Origin: Bacillus changyiensis
GTDB taxonomy: Bacteria; Bacillota; Bacilli; Bacillales; Bacillaceae
Reading direction: 5' to 3'
Assembly: GCF_027706145.1 (NCBI RefSeq)
Contig: NZ_JAQFWW010000001.1
Coordinates: forward strand, 992,001-1,056,000
DNA length: 64,000 nt
Within the stretch, counting starts at the first letter, position 1; each line of letters starts with the position of its first letter. The notes beneath the pieces were generated by a model. That model worked only from the letters and a program-made list of their open reading frames with translations, ran no database searches and was not told the origin of the DNA. A program made the position numbers and the translations under genes. Positions 17,004 to 25,552 of this stretch are shown here, in pieces.

Positions 17004-17118
17004 AAAATTAATTGTTCCTATTCTGGCTACCGCAGTACTTACACTGGGAATCAACTTCTTAACCACAACCTACCATTCAGACGAAACTTACCAAGTCGCC
17101 AATAGAAAACAATCGTAA
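16993..17118 (+). CDS. Phr signalling pro-peptide
   Basis: 41 aa, starting inside the end of rap (11-nt overlap, translational coupling). It has a secretion signal (KKLIVPILATAVLTLGINFL) and a short hydrophilic tail ending YQVANRKQS. By analogy with PhrA, whose active pentapeptide is the C-terminus after a VA/IA-type site, the mature signal is probably NRKQS (or ANRKQS), with the basic residue at position 2 typical of Phr peptides. Secreted, processed, and re-imported by Opp to inhibit the adjacent Rap. Confidence 0.85.
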   Translation: MSIKKLIVPILATAVLTLGINFLTTTYHSDETYQVANRKQS

Positions 17119-17120
17119 GG

Positions 17121-17146
17121 AAACGCCCCTCTTTTGGGGTGTTTTT
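17121..17146 (+). terminator. Intrinsic terminator after rap-phr
   Basis: AAACgCCCC / GGGGtGTTTTT hairpin with a 5-nt loop and a T-run, directly after the phr stop. Confidence 0.85.
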
Positions 17147-17329
17147 GATTTTTTAAAACACGCATTGAAAAACCTTCTAGCAAACCGCGTGACCCCTCGA
17201 TCATTTTACGATTTATTACGTTTCGGTGTGTTATGTGTGTAAAGTCCGGTACCCTTTGCGTTCAGGACGGACAGACGGCCAAAATTCCGACCTATTAAAC
17301 GAATGTACGTTTTTAGTTATTTTCGTACA

Positions 17330-17928
17330 TAAAATGGATGAAAAGAACGTACAACCGACGAAATAAACGATATGAAATGGACACTTAGAAGGTTCGGAAC
17401 AGAGCGAGATCGATTTCTTTTTGTATTCGGTATCAATACGGGATTGAGGGCGAGTGATATTGTATCGCGAAAAGTTGGGGATGTATGAGGAAAACAGCAC
17501 GTTATAATTCGTGAGAAGAAGACCGGCAAAAAAAAGGTTGGTATTGCAGGACGAGATAAACGAATATACATACCATAGAATACGATGACTTCTTATTTCC
17601 TAGCCGCAAGGGTAACGGTCATCTAACAACCACGCAGGCATATCAGATAATGACGAAAGCTGCGGCAATGCTTGGTCGTGATGATGTGGGTGGGACGCAC
17701 ACAATGCGCAAGACATTCGGGTATCATCATTACAAACGTAATAAAGATGGGGCGACGCTTCAGACGTTATTTAATCATTCAGCCCCATCAATCACACTTA
17801 AATATATTAGGATAACAGACGATGAAGTACAAGCAACGCTAGAAGATTTCTCTTTATTGTCGGTCGATTGGCCAGCTTTTTTTGTGAAAATGGGGGGCGT
17901 GTCAAAAGCCGAGCGTGGGAAGACCTAG
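17330..17928 (+). pseudogene. Second tyrosine recombinase, with stops and frameshifts
   Basis: Reading fragments give WTLRRFGTERDRFLFVFGIN, TGLRASDIVSRKVGDV (catalytic Arg box I), a TGA in place of a sense codon after GDV, then VIIREKKTGKKKVG, and from 17650 a longer open part with THTMRKTFGYHHY (box II) and LFNHSAPSITLKYI, with the tyrosine in KYI. The pattern is of small XerC/D-like integrases, distinct from the integrase at 14416. At least one stop and two frame changes. Confidence 0.8.
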
Positions 17929-18112
17929 GCTTGTAACGAACATCAAGATACGATACGCAAGTCGTCATAAGCCGATCAAGATAAATGACTTATGCGATAT
18001 TTGAACGTCAAATACAAAGAAAACCCCCACCGAAAAAGGCAGGGATCGTGATCACACATTCGTATTAATTTGGTCACCGCGTGGTCACAAGAGGGCCGTC
18101 GAAATTGTGACC

Positions 18113-18355
18113 GGTCACACTCCGACCACACAACTCCAAACGTAACACCCTACCGATTATCAATCGTCTCCGGATACAAATCATGATTCATCAAGCGGTA
18201 TTCTGCCATTTTTTCATATTTTGTGCCTGGCTTACCGTAATTTGTGTAGGGATCAATTGAGATTCCGCCCCTTGGCGTGAATTTCCCCCAGACTTCAATG
18301 TAACGTGGGTCCATTAATTCAATTAAATCATTCATGATGATGTTCATGCAGTCTT
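18113..18355. repeat. Right direct repeat (queF 3' end within the complete gene)
   Basis: Partner of 14113-14357. It includes the 18-mer GGTCACACTCCGACCACA at 18113-18130 and the last ~205 bp of the intact queF. Further GGTCAC motifs at 18072 and 18083 lie on the element side. Confidence 0.82.
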
Positions 18356-18647
18356 CGTGAAAATCTCCATGGTTGCGAAAACTAAAAAGATAAAGTTTCA
18401 GAGATTTGCTTTCTACCATGTTTTGATCTGGGATATAACTAATATAAATGGTTGCAAAATCAGGTTGACCTGTTTTTGGACATAAGGATGTGAATTCCGG
18501 GCAATTGAATTTGACAAAATAGTCTCTATTTTGATGCTTGTTCGGAAAAGCTTCCAATACTTCGGGAGTATAGTTAAACAAATAGTCGGTTCCTTGGTTT
18601 CCAAGTAGGGTTACCCCTTCTAATTCTGAGTCTTTTCTTGTTGACAT
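18150..18647 (-). CDS. queF: NADPH-dependent 7-cyano-7-deazaguanine (preQ0) reductase
   Basis: Reduces preQ0 to preQ1, the last free-base step before insertion into tRNA for queuosine. 165 aa, unimodular QueF type: nucleophile Cys56 in [12 protein letters not shown], Asp63, and the FHED motif with substrate-binding Glu. Start ATG with GGAAG 7 nt upstream. Its 3' end is one copy of the attachment-site duplication, so the last ~69 codons may have been supplied by the inserted element. It is last in the queC-(D)-E-F operon, 18 nt after queE. Confidence 0.94.
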   Translation of the reverse strand: MSTRKDSELEGVTLLGNQGTDYLFNYTPEVLEAFPNKHQNRDYFVKFNCPEFTSLCPKTGQPDFATIYISYIPDQNMVESKSLKLYLFSFRNHGDFHEDCMNIIMNDLIELMDPRYIEVWGKFTPRGGISIDPYTNYGKPGTKYEKMAEYRLMNHDLYPETIDNR

Positions 18648-18665
18648 GTTGATCTTCCTTTCTTG

Positions 18666-19397
18666 TTAAACGCCTCGTTTATTTCCCCAGATCAAAGTAT
18701 GGAGCTGAGGAAGAACGCGAACACGGTTTAATTCAGGGTCGCTCATCACAGCGGTAACTAGTTCTTCATATTTTCGCAATAACTTTTCGACGAGGTGCTC
18801 CCTTTCTTCTGTATGAATATCATCATTCCCAACTTGGAGATAAAATGGGAGATAGGGATAACGCTGATGAACACCTTTTGCATATTGAAGGTCGAGAGGT
18901 GTAAAAATGACGACCTTTAGGCTTGTGGCTGTCAGTCTGTCGTTTTGCTGAAGCATTCTCACAATTTCATCAAGTTTTTTGAAATCAGTTTTCATGATTG
19001 AGCTTGGCGGTTTCGGTGAGATTGTTAAATGATCGATTTTTGTAAACCAATCCTGATATATTGTCCCTTGTGTTTCAAGCGCTATTTGTATACCATTTTT
19101 TCGCAAAAGGGAAATCAGTTCATCTAACTGTTTGAACAGGGCTGGATTTCCCCCTGACAAGGTAACATGAGAAAAAGCGTCACCCCCGATGTTCCGCAGT
19201 GACTCATATATTTCTTGTGCAGTCATCCATTGGATGTCATGTTTCGCTGAGCCGTCCCATGTGAAAGCTGAATCACACCAACTGCACGAATAATCACAAC
19301 CAGCTGTTCTAACAAACATCGTTTTTTGGCCGATGACCATCCCTTCTCCTTGAACAGTTGGACCGAATATTTCTAGAACGGGAATCGGTTTAGCCAT
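18666..19397 (-). CDS. queE: 7-carboxy-7-deazaguanine synthase (radical SAM)
   Basis: Converts 6-carboxytetrahydropterin to 7-carboxy-7-deazaguanine. 243 aa; the radical-SAM cluster motif is CDYSCSWC (Cys34, 38, 41), with GGNPAL downstream for SAM binding and LTISPKPPSS. I chose the ATG at 19397 with AGGTG upstream; it matches the B. subtilis start, while a GTG 9 nt earlier lacks a site. It overlaps the remnant of queD. Confidence 0.94.
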   Translation of the reverse strand: MAKPIPVLEIFGPTVQGEGMVIGQKTMFVRTAGCDYSCSWCDSAFTWDGSAKHDIQWMTAQEIYESLRNIGGDAFSHVTLSGGNPALFKQLDELISLLRKNGIQIALETQGTIYQDWFTKIDHLTISPKPPSSIMKTDFKKLDEIVRMLQQNDRLTATSLKVVIFTPLDLQYAKGVHQRYPYLPFYLQVGNDDIHTEEREHLVEKLLRKYEELVTAVMSDPELNRVRVLPQLHTLIWGNKRGV

Positions 19398-19546
19398 GAT
19401 GATCACCTAGTTTTGCTCGATAGTTGAGATAGCTTGTCGATGTTTCTCGAACAAAAACTTGGGCACAATAGGGCTTATCAAGCTCTTCCAAAAAGGCCTC
19501 AACTTCTTCATAGATCATTTTATCAACGACTTCATGTCTCACCACT
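19390..19546 (-). pseudogene. queD: queD remnant (C-terminal third only)
   Basis: Immediately after the queC stop, an open frame reads HEVVDKMIYEEVEAFLEELD and then YCAQVFVRETSTSYLNYRAK, the C-terminus of 6-carboxytetrahydropterin synthase (B. subtilis has TEVVAKTIYDNVQAYLDTLE and CVQVFVRETPTSYCVYRPKK). About 95 N-terminal residues, with the zinc histidines and catalytic Cys, are gone. A deletion has joined the queC stop to the middle of queD. A GTG is present but gives only about 51 residues. Confidence 0.85.
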
Positions 19547-20206
19547 TTATGCTCTCACCTCTTTCATTTTCATATATTCGCGATACCCGTTAGCCCGCAG
19601 CTTACAGGCTGGACATACACCACAACCATCGGCCATGACTCCGTTATAACAAGTAAGTGTCTCATGTTTGACGAAATCAAGGGCGTTTAAATCATCGGCA
19701 AGCTCCCATGTTTCTGCTTTATTCAACCACATGAGCGGTGTATGAATGACAAATGGACGCTCCATTGCTAAATTGACAGTTACATTGCACGATTTGATAA
19801 AAGCATCGCGACAATCCGGGTAACCGCTGAAATCTGTCTCACAAACACCTGTCACAATATGCCGGGCACCGACTTGATAAGCGAGAATTGCAGCAAAATT
19901 AAGAAAGACAAGGTTGCGCCCAGGAACAAAAGTGGACGGAAGTTCACCTTCTTTTGCTTCAATTTTAATGTCATCTCTCGTCAAAGCGTTTGGTGCCAGT
20001 TGGTTTAAAAGTGCCATATCTAATAGGTGATGTTTGACACCAAGCTTTCCCGCAATCTTTTTTGCAGCTTCAATTTCCTGAATATGCCGCTGATTGTACT
20101 GAAAAGTGACCGCTTCTACTTCGTGAAATTGTTTTAACGCCCATAATAGACATGTTGTACTATCTTGACCGCCGCTAAATACAACGATCGCTTTTTCCTG
20201 TTTCAT
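19547..20206 (-). CDS. queC: 7-cyano-7-deazaguanine synthase
   Basis: ATP-dependent amidation and dehydration of carboxydeazaguanine to preQ0. 219 aa; PP-loop SGGQDS (residues 11-16) and the zinc site in [10 protein letters not shown] near the C-terminus. Start ATG with AAGGAGG upstream. It is first in the operon, controlled by the preQ1 riboswitch at 20323. Confidence 0.95.
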   Translation of the reverse strand: MKQEKAIVVFSGGQDSTTCLLWALKQFHEVEAVTFQYNQRHIQEIEAAKKIAGKLGVKHHLLDMALLNQLAPNALTRDDIKIEAKEGELPSTFVPGRNLVFLNFAAILAYQVGARHIVTGVCETDFSGYPDCRDAFIKSCNVTVNLAMERPFVIHTPLMWLNKAETWELADDLNALDFVKHETLTCYNGVMADGCGVCPACKLRANGYREYMKMKEVRA

Positions 20207-20245
20207 AATTCCTCCTTCTCCGCCTCTCCATAGACTCTATCATCA

Positions 20246-20277
20246 TGAAAAAACACCTTCCTAAAGGAAAGGTGTCC
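20246..20277 (-). terminator. Terminator/expression platform of the preQ1 riboswitch
   Basis: ACACCTTTCCT / AGGAAGGTGT hairpin with a T-run on the minus strand, about 50 nt 3' of the preQ1 aptamer and about 40 nt before queC. Confidence 0.7.
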
Positions 20278-20322
20278 AGCAAAAAAACATGAAAAAAGGC
20301 CATACCCCAAGGATACAGCTTT

Positions 20323-20360
20323 CCTTAGTTTTTTATAGAGGGTTTTGCTAGAACCTCTCC
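20323..20360 (-). ncRNA. PreQ1-I riboswitch aptamer
   Basis: The minus strand reads AGAGGTTCTAGC, then a short loop, then ACCCTCTATAAAAAACTAAG. This is the class I preQ1 aptamer: a 5-bp GAGGT/ACCTC-type stem and an A-rich tail that folds back as a pseudoknot. It lies upstream of queC as in B. subtilis. When preQ1 binds, que expression should fall. Confidence 0.93.
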
Positions 20361-20439
20361 CGCATTTTTTCAAGCGGATTTTGTTCAATTTTTCTTTCGC
20401 CATCTTACCATAAAACAAGACGATCGCCAAGTCTCCCTA

Positions 20440-21471
20440 TCACTTCGGCATTTTTTTCATCATGAGAAAGAAAATAAATACAAGGCTCAACTGTCCAAAG
20501 AATGGGTAAATCGTTGAAATCAATTTACCGTAGCCAATCTGCCCCGTTAAGTAAATAGTAAACAGAATCAGGACAAAAATATAAAAACTTTTCATTTGAA
20601 TGTATTCCTTAATCTGTTTTTCCAGACCATACAAATTACCGATGACAGATGTGAAAACTTCCCCAAAAATGATTAACAAGTAAATAATATGAACAGATTG
20701 CTGAACAATGTAGACGACTTGCGCCATTGGGATTTCGTATAAAAGGACATCAGGTAAAGTCGACAGTGACAAAAAACTTGCCGTTAATATAAGAGTAAGT
20801 AAACACCCTCCAATAATAGCACCTTTTTTAATGATAGCTTCCGATTTAATTTCAGAAGCAAGTGGGACAAGGATAGCTTGGGCGAGTGACAAATTAAAAG
20901 CTCCGTATGAAACGGCAGACACTAACCACTCCGGATTAGCTGAAAATCCCAATGGAAAATGCAGAGACGGATCACCAAAAATAAACGAATCAAACAGGAC
21001 AACCGTTGAAAATAGCAACAATAACGGAACGACAATAAGATTTACACTAAATATTCCTTTTACTCCACACATCATGACGAATAAGCTTAAAACAATTGTC
21101 ACAAGCATTCCCATTTGACTGGAAAGTCCAAGTTGTTCTTTAAAAATAGCCCCCGCACCAGATAACATCACAGATGTAACACCAAGTAAAATCAGGAGCA
21201 AAAAAACATTGATCATTTTCCCTAATGTTTTTCCAAATAAAAACTTATTTAATTCTTGATATGATTTCGCATTAATCCTCGTTGAGATTAACATAATTTT
21301 CGCACCAAGAAACGTAAACATCATTCCACTGATTAAAATGCCAGCCAGACCTGTCCAACCGAACCTTAAAAAAAATTCCACGATTTCTCTTCCTGTCGCA
21401 AATCCCGCTCCTACCACAGTCCCTACATAGACAAACGCTAGTTGTAAAGCGGATCCTTTCGATTGACTCAT
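20440..21471 (-). CDS. ykvI: YkvI family membrane protein (APC-like transporter)
   Basis: 343 aa with about ten transmembrane helices. It starts GSALQLAFVYVGTVVGAGFA followed by TGREIVEFF, the helix-break pattern (GxG) of TM1 in LeuT/APC-fold transporters. The substrate is unknown. Start ATG with GGAGGATAAGT upstream. It lies between queC and the divergent clpE, as in B. subtilis. Confidence 0.85.
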   Translation of the reverse strand: MSQSKGSALQLAFVYVGTVVGAGFATGREIVEFFLRFGWTGLAGILISGMMFTFLGAKIMLISTRINAKSYQELNKFLFGKTLGKMINVFLLLILLGVTSVMLSGAGAIFKEQLGLSSQMGMLVTIVLSLFVMMCGVKGIFSVNLIVVPLLLLFSTVVLFDSFIFGDPSLHFPLGFSANPEWLVSAVSYGAFNLSLAQAILVPLASEIKSEAIIKKGAIIGGCLLTLILTASFLSLSTLPDVLLYEIPMAQVVYIVQQSVHIIYLLIIFGEVFTSVIGNLYGLEKQIKEYIQMKSFYIFVLILFTIYLTGQIGYGKLISTIYPFFGQLSLVFIFFLMMKKMPK

Positions 21472-21582
21472 ACTTATCCTCCATAAAGTACCCGACTTCT
21501 CACTTTACACCATATGAGCCAAGCTCTCAAAATAGAAGGACAACTTACAATCTCTAACAAGAAAAAAAATGAAGCAAAGATC

Positions 21583-21675
21583 TTGAAAGTCAAAGATAGT
21601 CAATGTATACTAATAGTCAGAGATGGTCAAACAAGCGACCATTTTTTCTTAAAACTTTGGTCAAAAAAGGTCAAA
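21583..21675 (+). promoter_or_regulatory. clpE promoter with three CtsR boxes
   Basis: SigA promoter TTGAAA (21583) - 17 nt - TATACT (21606). CtsR heptad repeats follow the consensus RGTCAAANANRGTCAAA: 21588-21604 (AGTCAAAGATAGTCAAT, within the spacer), 21615-21631 (AGTCAGAGATGGTCAAA) and 21659-21675 (GGTCAAAAAAGGTCAAA, perfect). Box 1 overlaps the polymerase site, so CtsR would shut the gene off tightly until heat stress. Confidence 0.85.
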
Positions 21676-21697
21676 ACCATTAAAGGGGGTTAGGCAA

Positions 21698-23791
21698 ATG
21701 CGTTGTCAACAATGTCAAAAAAATGAGGCGACGATTCGCCTTAACATTCAAGTTAACTTTACAAAAAAACATATGGATTTATGTGAAGACTGCTACAGAA
21801 AAATAGCACAACCTTCAAACATTTCCGGAAATCACTTTTTCGGAGGGAGCCCTTTTTTCAGTCAGCCTTCCCAAGTAAATTCACAATCACCATCGCAAGA
21901 AGGGCTGCTTAATCAACTTGCAAACAATTTAACAAATGCCGCGAAAACAGGCTTGATCGATCCTGTTATTGGTCGAAGTCATGAAGTTGCACGCGTTATT
22001 GAGATTTTAAACCGGAGGAACAAAAACAATCCGGTCTTAATTGGAGAGCCAGGTGTTGGTAAAACTGCCATTGCCGAAGGTCTTGCTTTAAAAATTGCTG
22101 AAGGTGATGTTCCAAGCAAACTGAAAAACAAAGAACTTTACTTGCTTGATGTCGCATCACTTGTTGCTAATACAGGAATTAGAGGACAATTTGAGGAAAG
22201 AATGAAACAGCTAATAAAAGAATTGAAAGAACGGAAAAATGCAATTCTTTTCATTGATGAAATCCATCTGCTAGTTGGTGCTGGTTCTGCCGAAGGTTCT
22301 ATGGATGCAGGCAATATTTTAAAACCTGCTCTTGCCAGAGGTGAGTTGCAAGTCATCGGTGCAACAACTTTAAAAGAATATCGCCAAATTGAAAAGGATG
22401 CTGCGTTAGAACGACGATTCCAGCCGATTGTTGTACATGAGCCAACAATTGAACAAACTGTTGCTATTTTGAACGGGCTCAAAGAAAAATATGAAGCTTA
22501 CCATGGAATTTCTTATACAGATGAAGCAATTCAAGCATGCGCCGTCCTTTCAAACCGTTATATTCAAGATCGCCACCTCCCTGACAAAGCGATCGATCTA
22601 CTTGATGAAGCGGGTTCCAAGGCGAATTTAGCACTCGATATCATCAGTGATCAGGACGCTTCAAAACGACTACAACAAATAGAGGTGGAAAAAACAAAAG
22701 CATTGCAAGAAGAAAATTATGAAGTTGCAGCAAAGCTTCGGGATGAGGAAGCAGAATTACATGATAAACTTGACCACAACACAAAAACAAAACAAGTAAC
22801 AGTTGGTCTGAAAAACATTCAAGCGATCATTGAAGAAAAAACAGGCATTCCCGTCAGCAAGCTTCAGCATGATGAACAGAAAAAAATGAGAGAGCTTGAA
22901 GAAAACCTCAAAAGCCGAGTCATTGGCCAAGAACAAGCAGTTAAAAAAGTTGCTAAAGCGATTAGACGAAGCCGGGCTGGACTCAAATCAAAAAATAGAC
23001 CTGTCGGTTCATTCTTGTTTGTTGGTCCAACAGGTGTTGGTAAAACCGAGCTTTCTAAAAGACTTGCAGAAGAACTGTTTGGTACAAAAGACTCTATGAT
23101 CCGCCTTGATATGAGTGAATATATGGAAAAACATGCTGTCTCAAAAATTATTGGCTCCCCTCCTGGATATGTCGGACATGATGAAGCAGGACAATTAACA
23201 GAAAAAGTCCGCAGAAATCCTTACAGCATCGTCCTGCTTGATGAAATTGAAAAGGCACACCCTGATGTTCAACACATGTTCCTGCAAATTATGGAAGATG
23301 GTCGCCTCACTGACAGTCAGGGTCGAACAGTCAGCTTTAAAGACACTGTCATTATTATGACAAGTAACGCTGGAACTGCCGAAAAACCGACAACTGTTGG
23401 TTTTAACAGAGAAGAACAGTTGCTAAGTGAACAATCTTTGATTGACTCTTTAGGCGCTTTCTTTAAGCCAGAATTTTTAAACAGGTTTGATCATATTGTT
23501 AAATTTCAACCACTTGAGAAAGACCATCTCGTGAAAATCACTGAACTGCTGTTGAGAGAGCTTGAAGAAACGTTACATGAACAAAATCTGACGATAGAGG
23601 TTTCTGATCAGGCAAAAGAAAAAATCGCTGAAATTGGTCACCAGCCCGAATTTGGAGCGCGTCCTTTAAGAAGAACGATACAGGAAACAGTCGAAGATCC
23701 AATAACTGACCTCCTGCTTGAAAATGAAGAGATCTCCGGATTTGTTGTTACAGTCGAGAACAATAATATCACTGTTAAACCAAATATGTAA
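21698..23791 (+). CDS. clpE: ATP-dependent Clp protease ATP-binding subunit ClpE
   Basis: Hsp100 unfoldase that disaggregates proteins and feeds ClpP after heat stress. 697 aa. An N-terminal zinc finger (Cys3, Cys6, Cys29, Cys32) identifies ClpE rather than ClpC. Two AAA+ modules follow: Walker [10 protein letters not shown] (about 120) and GPTGVGKTE (about 450), with a UVR-type coiled segment between ([20 protein letters not shown]). Start ATG with GGGGG upstream. Controlled by CtsR boxes in its promoter; a strong terminator follows. Confidence 0.95.
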   Translation: MRCQQCQKNEATIRLNIQVNFTKKHMDLCEDCYRKIAQPSNISGNHFFGGSPFFSQPSQVNSQSPSQEGLLNQLANNLTNAAKTGLIDPVIGRSHEVARVIEILNRRNKNNPVLIGEPGVGKTAIAEGLALKIAEGDVPSKLKNKELYLLDVASLVANTGIRGQFEERMKQLIKELKERKNAILFIDEIHLLVGAGSAEGSMDAGNILKPALARGELQVIGATTLKEYRQIEKDAALERRFQPIVVHEPTIEQTVAILNGLKEKYEAYHGISYTDEAIQACAVLSNRYIQDRHLPDKAIDLLDEAGSKANLALDIISDQDASKRLQQIEVEKTKALQEENYEVAAKLRDEEAELHDKLDHNTKTKQVTVGLKNIQAIIEEKTGIPVSKLQHDEQKKMRELEENLKSRVIGQEQAVKKVAKAIRRSRAGLKSKNRPVGSFLFVGPTGVGKTELSKRLAEELFGTKDSMIRLDMSEYMEKHAVSKIIGSPPGYVGHDEAGQLTEKVRRNPYSIVLLDEIEKAHPDVQHMFLQIMEDGRLTDSQGRTVSFKDTVIIMTSNAGTAEKPTTVGFNREEQLLSEQSLIDSLGAFFKPEFLNRFDHIVKFQPLEKDHLVKITELLLRELEETLHEQNLTIEVSDQAKEKIAEIGHQPEFGARPLRRTIQETVEDPITDLLLENEEISGFVVTVENNNITVKPNM

Positions 23792-23795
23792 GAGT

Positions 23796-23828
23796 GACCG
23801 ACTTCTTCCCCAAGAAGTCGGTCTTTTT
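23796..23828 (+). terminator. Intrinsic terminator after clpE
   Basis: Perfect 12-bp stem GACCGACTTCTT / AAGAAGTCGGTC, CCCC loop, T5 tail. Confidence 0.9.
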
Positions 23829-23900
23829 GATCAATAATACTTTTGTCCCTCATTAACAATAATCCAAAAGTCCTTATTCTTAGCAATTTTTGAAACATCC

Positions 23901-23927
23901 TAAAGTTCCTATCCTATAAACCGATAA
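23901..23927 (+). promoter_or_regulatory. SigD (flagellar) promoter of motAB
   Basis: TAAA (23901) - 15 nt - ACCGATAA (23920) against the SigD consensus TAAA-N15-GCCGATAT. It sits 40 nt upstream of motA. Confidence 0.8.
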
Positions 23928-23966
23928 TAACTATAGAAAAGTTAGTTAAAAGGAATTGGTGAAAAA

Positions 23967-24761
23967 ATGGACAAAACATCATTAATTGGAATCATTTTAG
24001 CGATCATTGGAGTCGGTGTGGGAATGGTCATGAAAGGGGTCAGTCCTGCAGTTCTTGCCAATCCGGCAGCATGGCTGATCATCGTCGTCGGAACAGCCGC
24101 AGCAGTTACCATTGCTTTTCCAATGCGGGATGTCAAAAAGATTCCCAAGCTCTTTGGTATATTGTTTAAAGAAAGAAAGATGATCGAAGTTGAAGAGCTT
24201 ATCCCAATGTTTTCCGAATGGGCACAAATTGCTAGACGTGACGGTCTTCTTGCCTTAGAAGCTAACCTTAGTCAAATAGATGATGAGTTTTTAAAAAATG
24301 GTATGAGTATGGCTGTCGATGGTCAGAGTGCCGATTTCATTCGCGACGTTTTGACAGAAGAAGTCAGTGCAATGGAAGAAAGACATCAAGTTGGTGCAGG
24401 CATCTTCACCCAAGCAGGGACATATGCGCCAACACTAGGTGTTTTAGGGGCTGTTGTCGGACTAATTGCCGCACTTGGAAATATGAGCGATACAGAAGCT
24501 CTTGGACATGCTATCAGTGCCGCATTCGTTGCCACCCTACTGGGGATTTTTACAGGTTATGTATTGTGGCATCCTTTTGCCAACAAATTAAAACGTAAAT
24601 CAAAAGCAGAAGTGAGGGTCAGGGAAGTCATGATTGAAGGAATCCTCTCCATTTTGGAAGGACAGTCTCCAAAAGTGATTGAACAGAAACTCTTAATGTA
24701 TGTATCCACCAGCGAACGAGCAAATATCGCCGTTTCTGAAGGAGACAATCAAAATGGCTAA
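23967..24761 (+). CDS. motA: Flagellar motor stator protein MotA
   Basis: Proton-channel half of the flagellar stator, inner membrane. 264 aa with four transmembrane segments: residues 5-22 and 32-50, then AGTYAPTLGVLGAVVGLIAA and AISAAFVATLLGIFTGYVLW. The cytoplasmic loop has the charged residues that meet the FliG rotor (FSEWAQIARRDGLLALE). The end overlaps motB by 8 nt. Confidence 0.95.
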   Translation: MDKTSLIGIILAIIGVGVGMVMKGVSPAVLANPAAWLIIVVGTAAAVTIAFPMRDVKKIPKLFGILFKERKMIEVEELIPMFSEWAQIARRDGLLALEANLSQIDDEFLKNGMSMAVDGQSADFIRDVLTEEVSAMEERHQVGAGIFTQAGTYAPTLGVLGAVVGLIAALGNMSDTEALGHAISAAFVATLLGIFTGYVLWHPFANKLKRKSKAEVRVREVMIEGILSILEGQSPKVIEQKLLMYVSTSERANIAVSEGDNQNG

Positions 24762-25521
24762 AAAAAAGAAGCATAAAGATCATGAAGAACATGTAGATGA
24801 ATCTTGGCTCATCCCTTATGCGGATTTACTTACCCTTCTTCTCGCTCTTTTCATCGTACTGTTTGCGATGAGCTCAATTGACGCCAAAAAATTTGAAATG
24901 ATGTCTAAATCGTTCAATACTGTACTGTCTGGTGGAACAGGAGTGATGGAGTATTCAAGCTTCACAGAGCCGAAAGCAAACACTGATGAGGATGGGACAA
25001 AACCGGATGAACCTAAAGCTGGTATAAAAGATGAAGACAAACATTCATTGGAAAAAATCCAACAACAGGTGAACCAATTTATTAAAGAAAAAAAACTTGA
25101 AGCAAAAGTAACGACAAAGCTAACTGATGAAGGACTCCTTCTATCCATTGAAGACAACATCTTTTTCGACTCTGGAAAAGCGGTCATCCGTCAACAAGAT
25201 ATTCCGCTAGCTAAAGAAGTTTCCGATCTGCTCGTCTTAAAACCAGCGCGCAATATCGTAATTAGCGGGCATACAGATAATATACCGATAAGAAATTCCG
25301 AATTTAAATCAAACTGGCACTTAAGTGTTATGCGGGCTGTCAATTTCATGGGACTTTTAATTGAAAACCCAAAACTAGATGCCAAGACATTTAGCGCAAA
25401 AGGCTATGGGGAATTTAAACCGATTGCTTCAAACAATACTGAAGAAGGTCGAAAAAAGAACAGACGAGTTGAAGTTCTCATCCTCCCGATTGGCCAAGAA
25501 AATTTGAATACGAAAGAATAA
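24754..25521 (+). CDS. motB: Flagellar motor stator protein MotB
   Basis: 255 aa. A Lys/His-rich N-terminus precedes one membrane helix with the proton-carrying Asp in WLIPYADLLTLLLALF, then a linker and an OmpA-like peptidoglycan-binding domain (ISGHTDNIPI, AKGYGEFKP). I chose the ATG at 24754 (GGAG upstream), overlapping the motA stop; the longer frame adds 18 residues that are really motA sequence. A terminator follows. Confidence 0.95.
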   Translation: MAKKKKHKDHEEHVDESWLIPYADLLTLLLALFIVLFAMSSIDAKKFEMMSKSFNTVLSGGTGVMEYSSFTEPKANTDEDGTKPDEPKAGIKDEDKHSLEKIQQQVNQFIKEKKLEAKVTTKLTDEGLLLSIEDNIFFDSGKAVIRQQDIPLAKEVSDLLVLKPARNIVISGHTDNIPIRNSEFKSNWHLSVMRAVNFMGLLIENPKLDAKTFSAKGYGEFKPIASNNTEEGRKKNRRVEVLILPIGQENLNTKE

Positions 25522-25552
25522 GGAAGTTGCCAAAAGCAGCTTCCTTATTCTT
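25518..25552. terminator. Terminator between motB and mhqR (convergent)
   Basis: AAGGAAG..TGC / GCA..CTTCCTT hairpin with an A-rich left and T-rich right side; it overlaps the 3' ends of both genes. Confidence 0.75.

Larger units (their letters stand above)
14152..18149. mobile_element. Decayed integrative element in the 3' end of queF
   Basis: About 4 kb between two queF 3' copies. Contents in order: broken tyrosine integrase (minus), fragment of a small phage/ICE-type gene (minus), remnant of a Cro/CI-type repressor (plus), intact-looking rap-phr (plus), second broken tyrosine recombinase (plus). GGTCAC-containing motifs cluster at both ends (14113, 14408, 14417, 18072, 18083, 18113) and may be integrase arm sites. 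With both recombinases dead, the element should be immobile without help. Boundaries follow the repeats and are approximate to about 200 bp. Confidence 0.8.

Noticed and set aside
17231..17571. Two overlapping minus-strand ORFs of 84-89 aa
   Set aside because: They are antisense to the second recombinase pseudogene, whose homology explains the sequence.
20203..20430. 75-aa ORF upstream of queC
   Set aside because: It spans the preQ1 riboswitch and its terminator; a read-through of structured RNA, not a gene.
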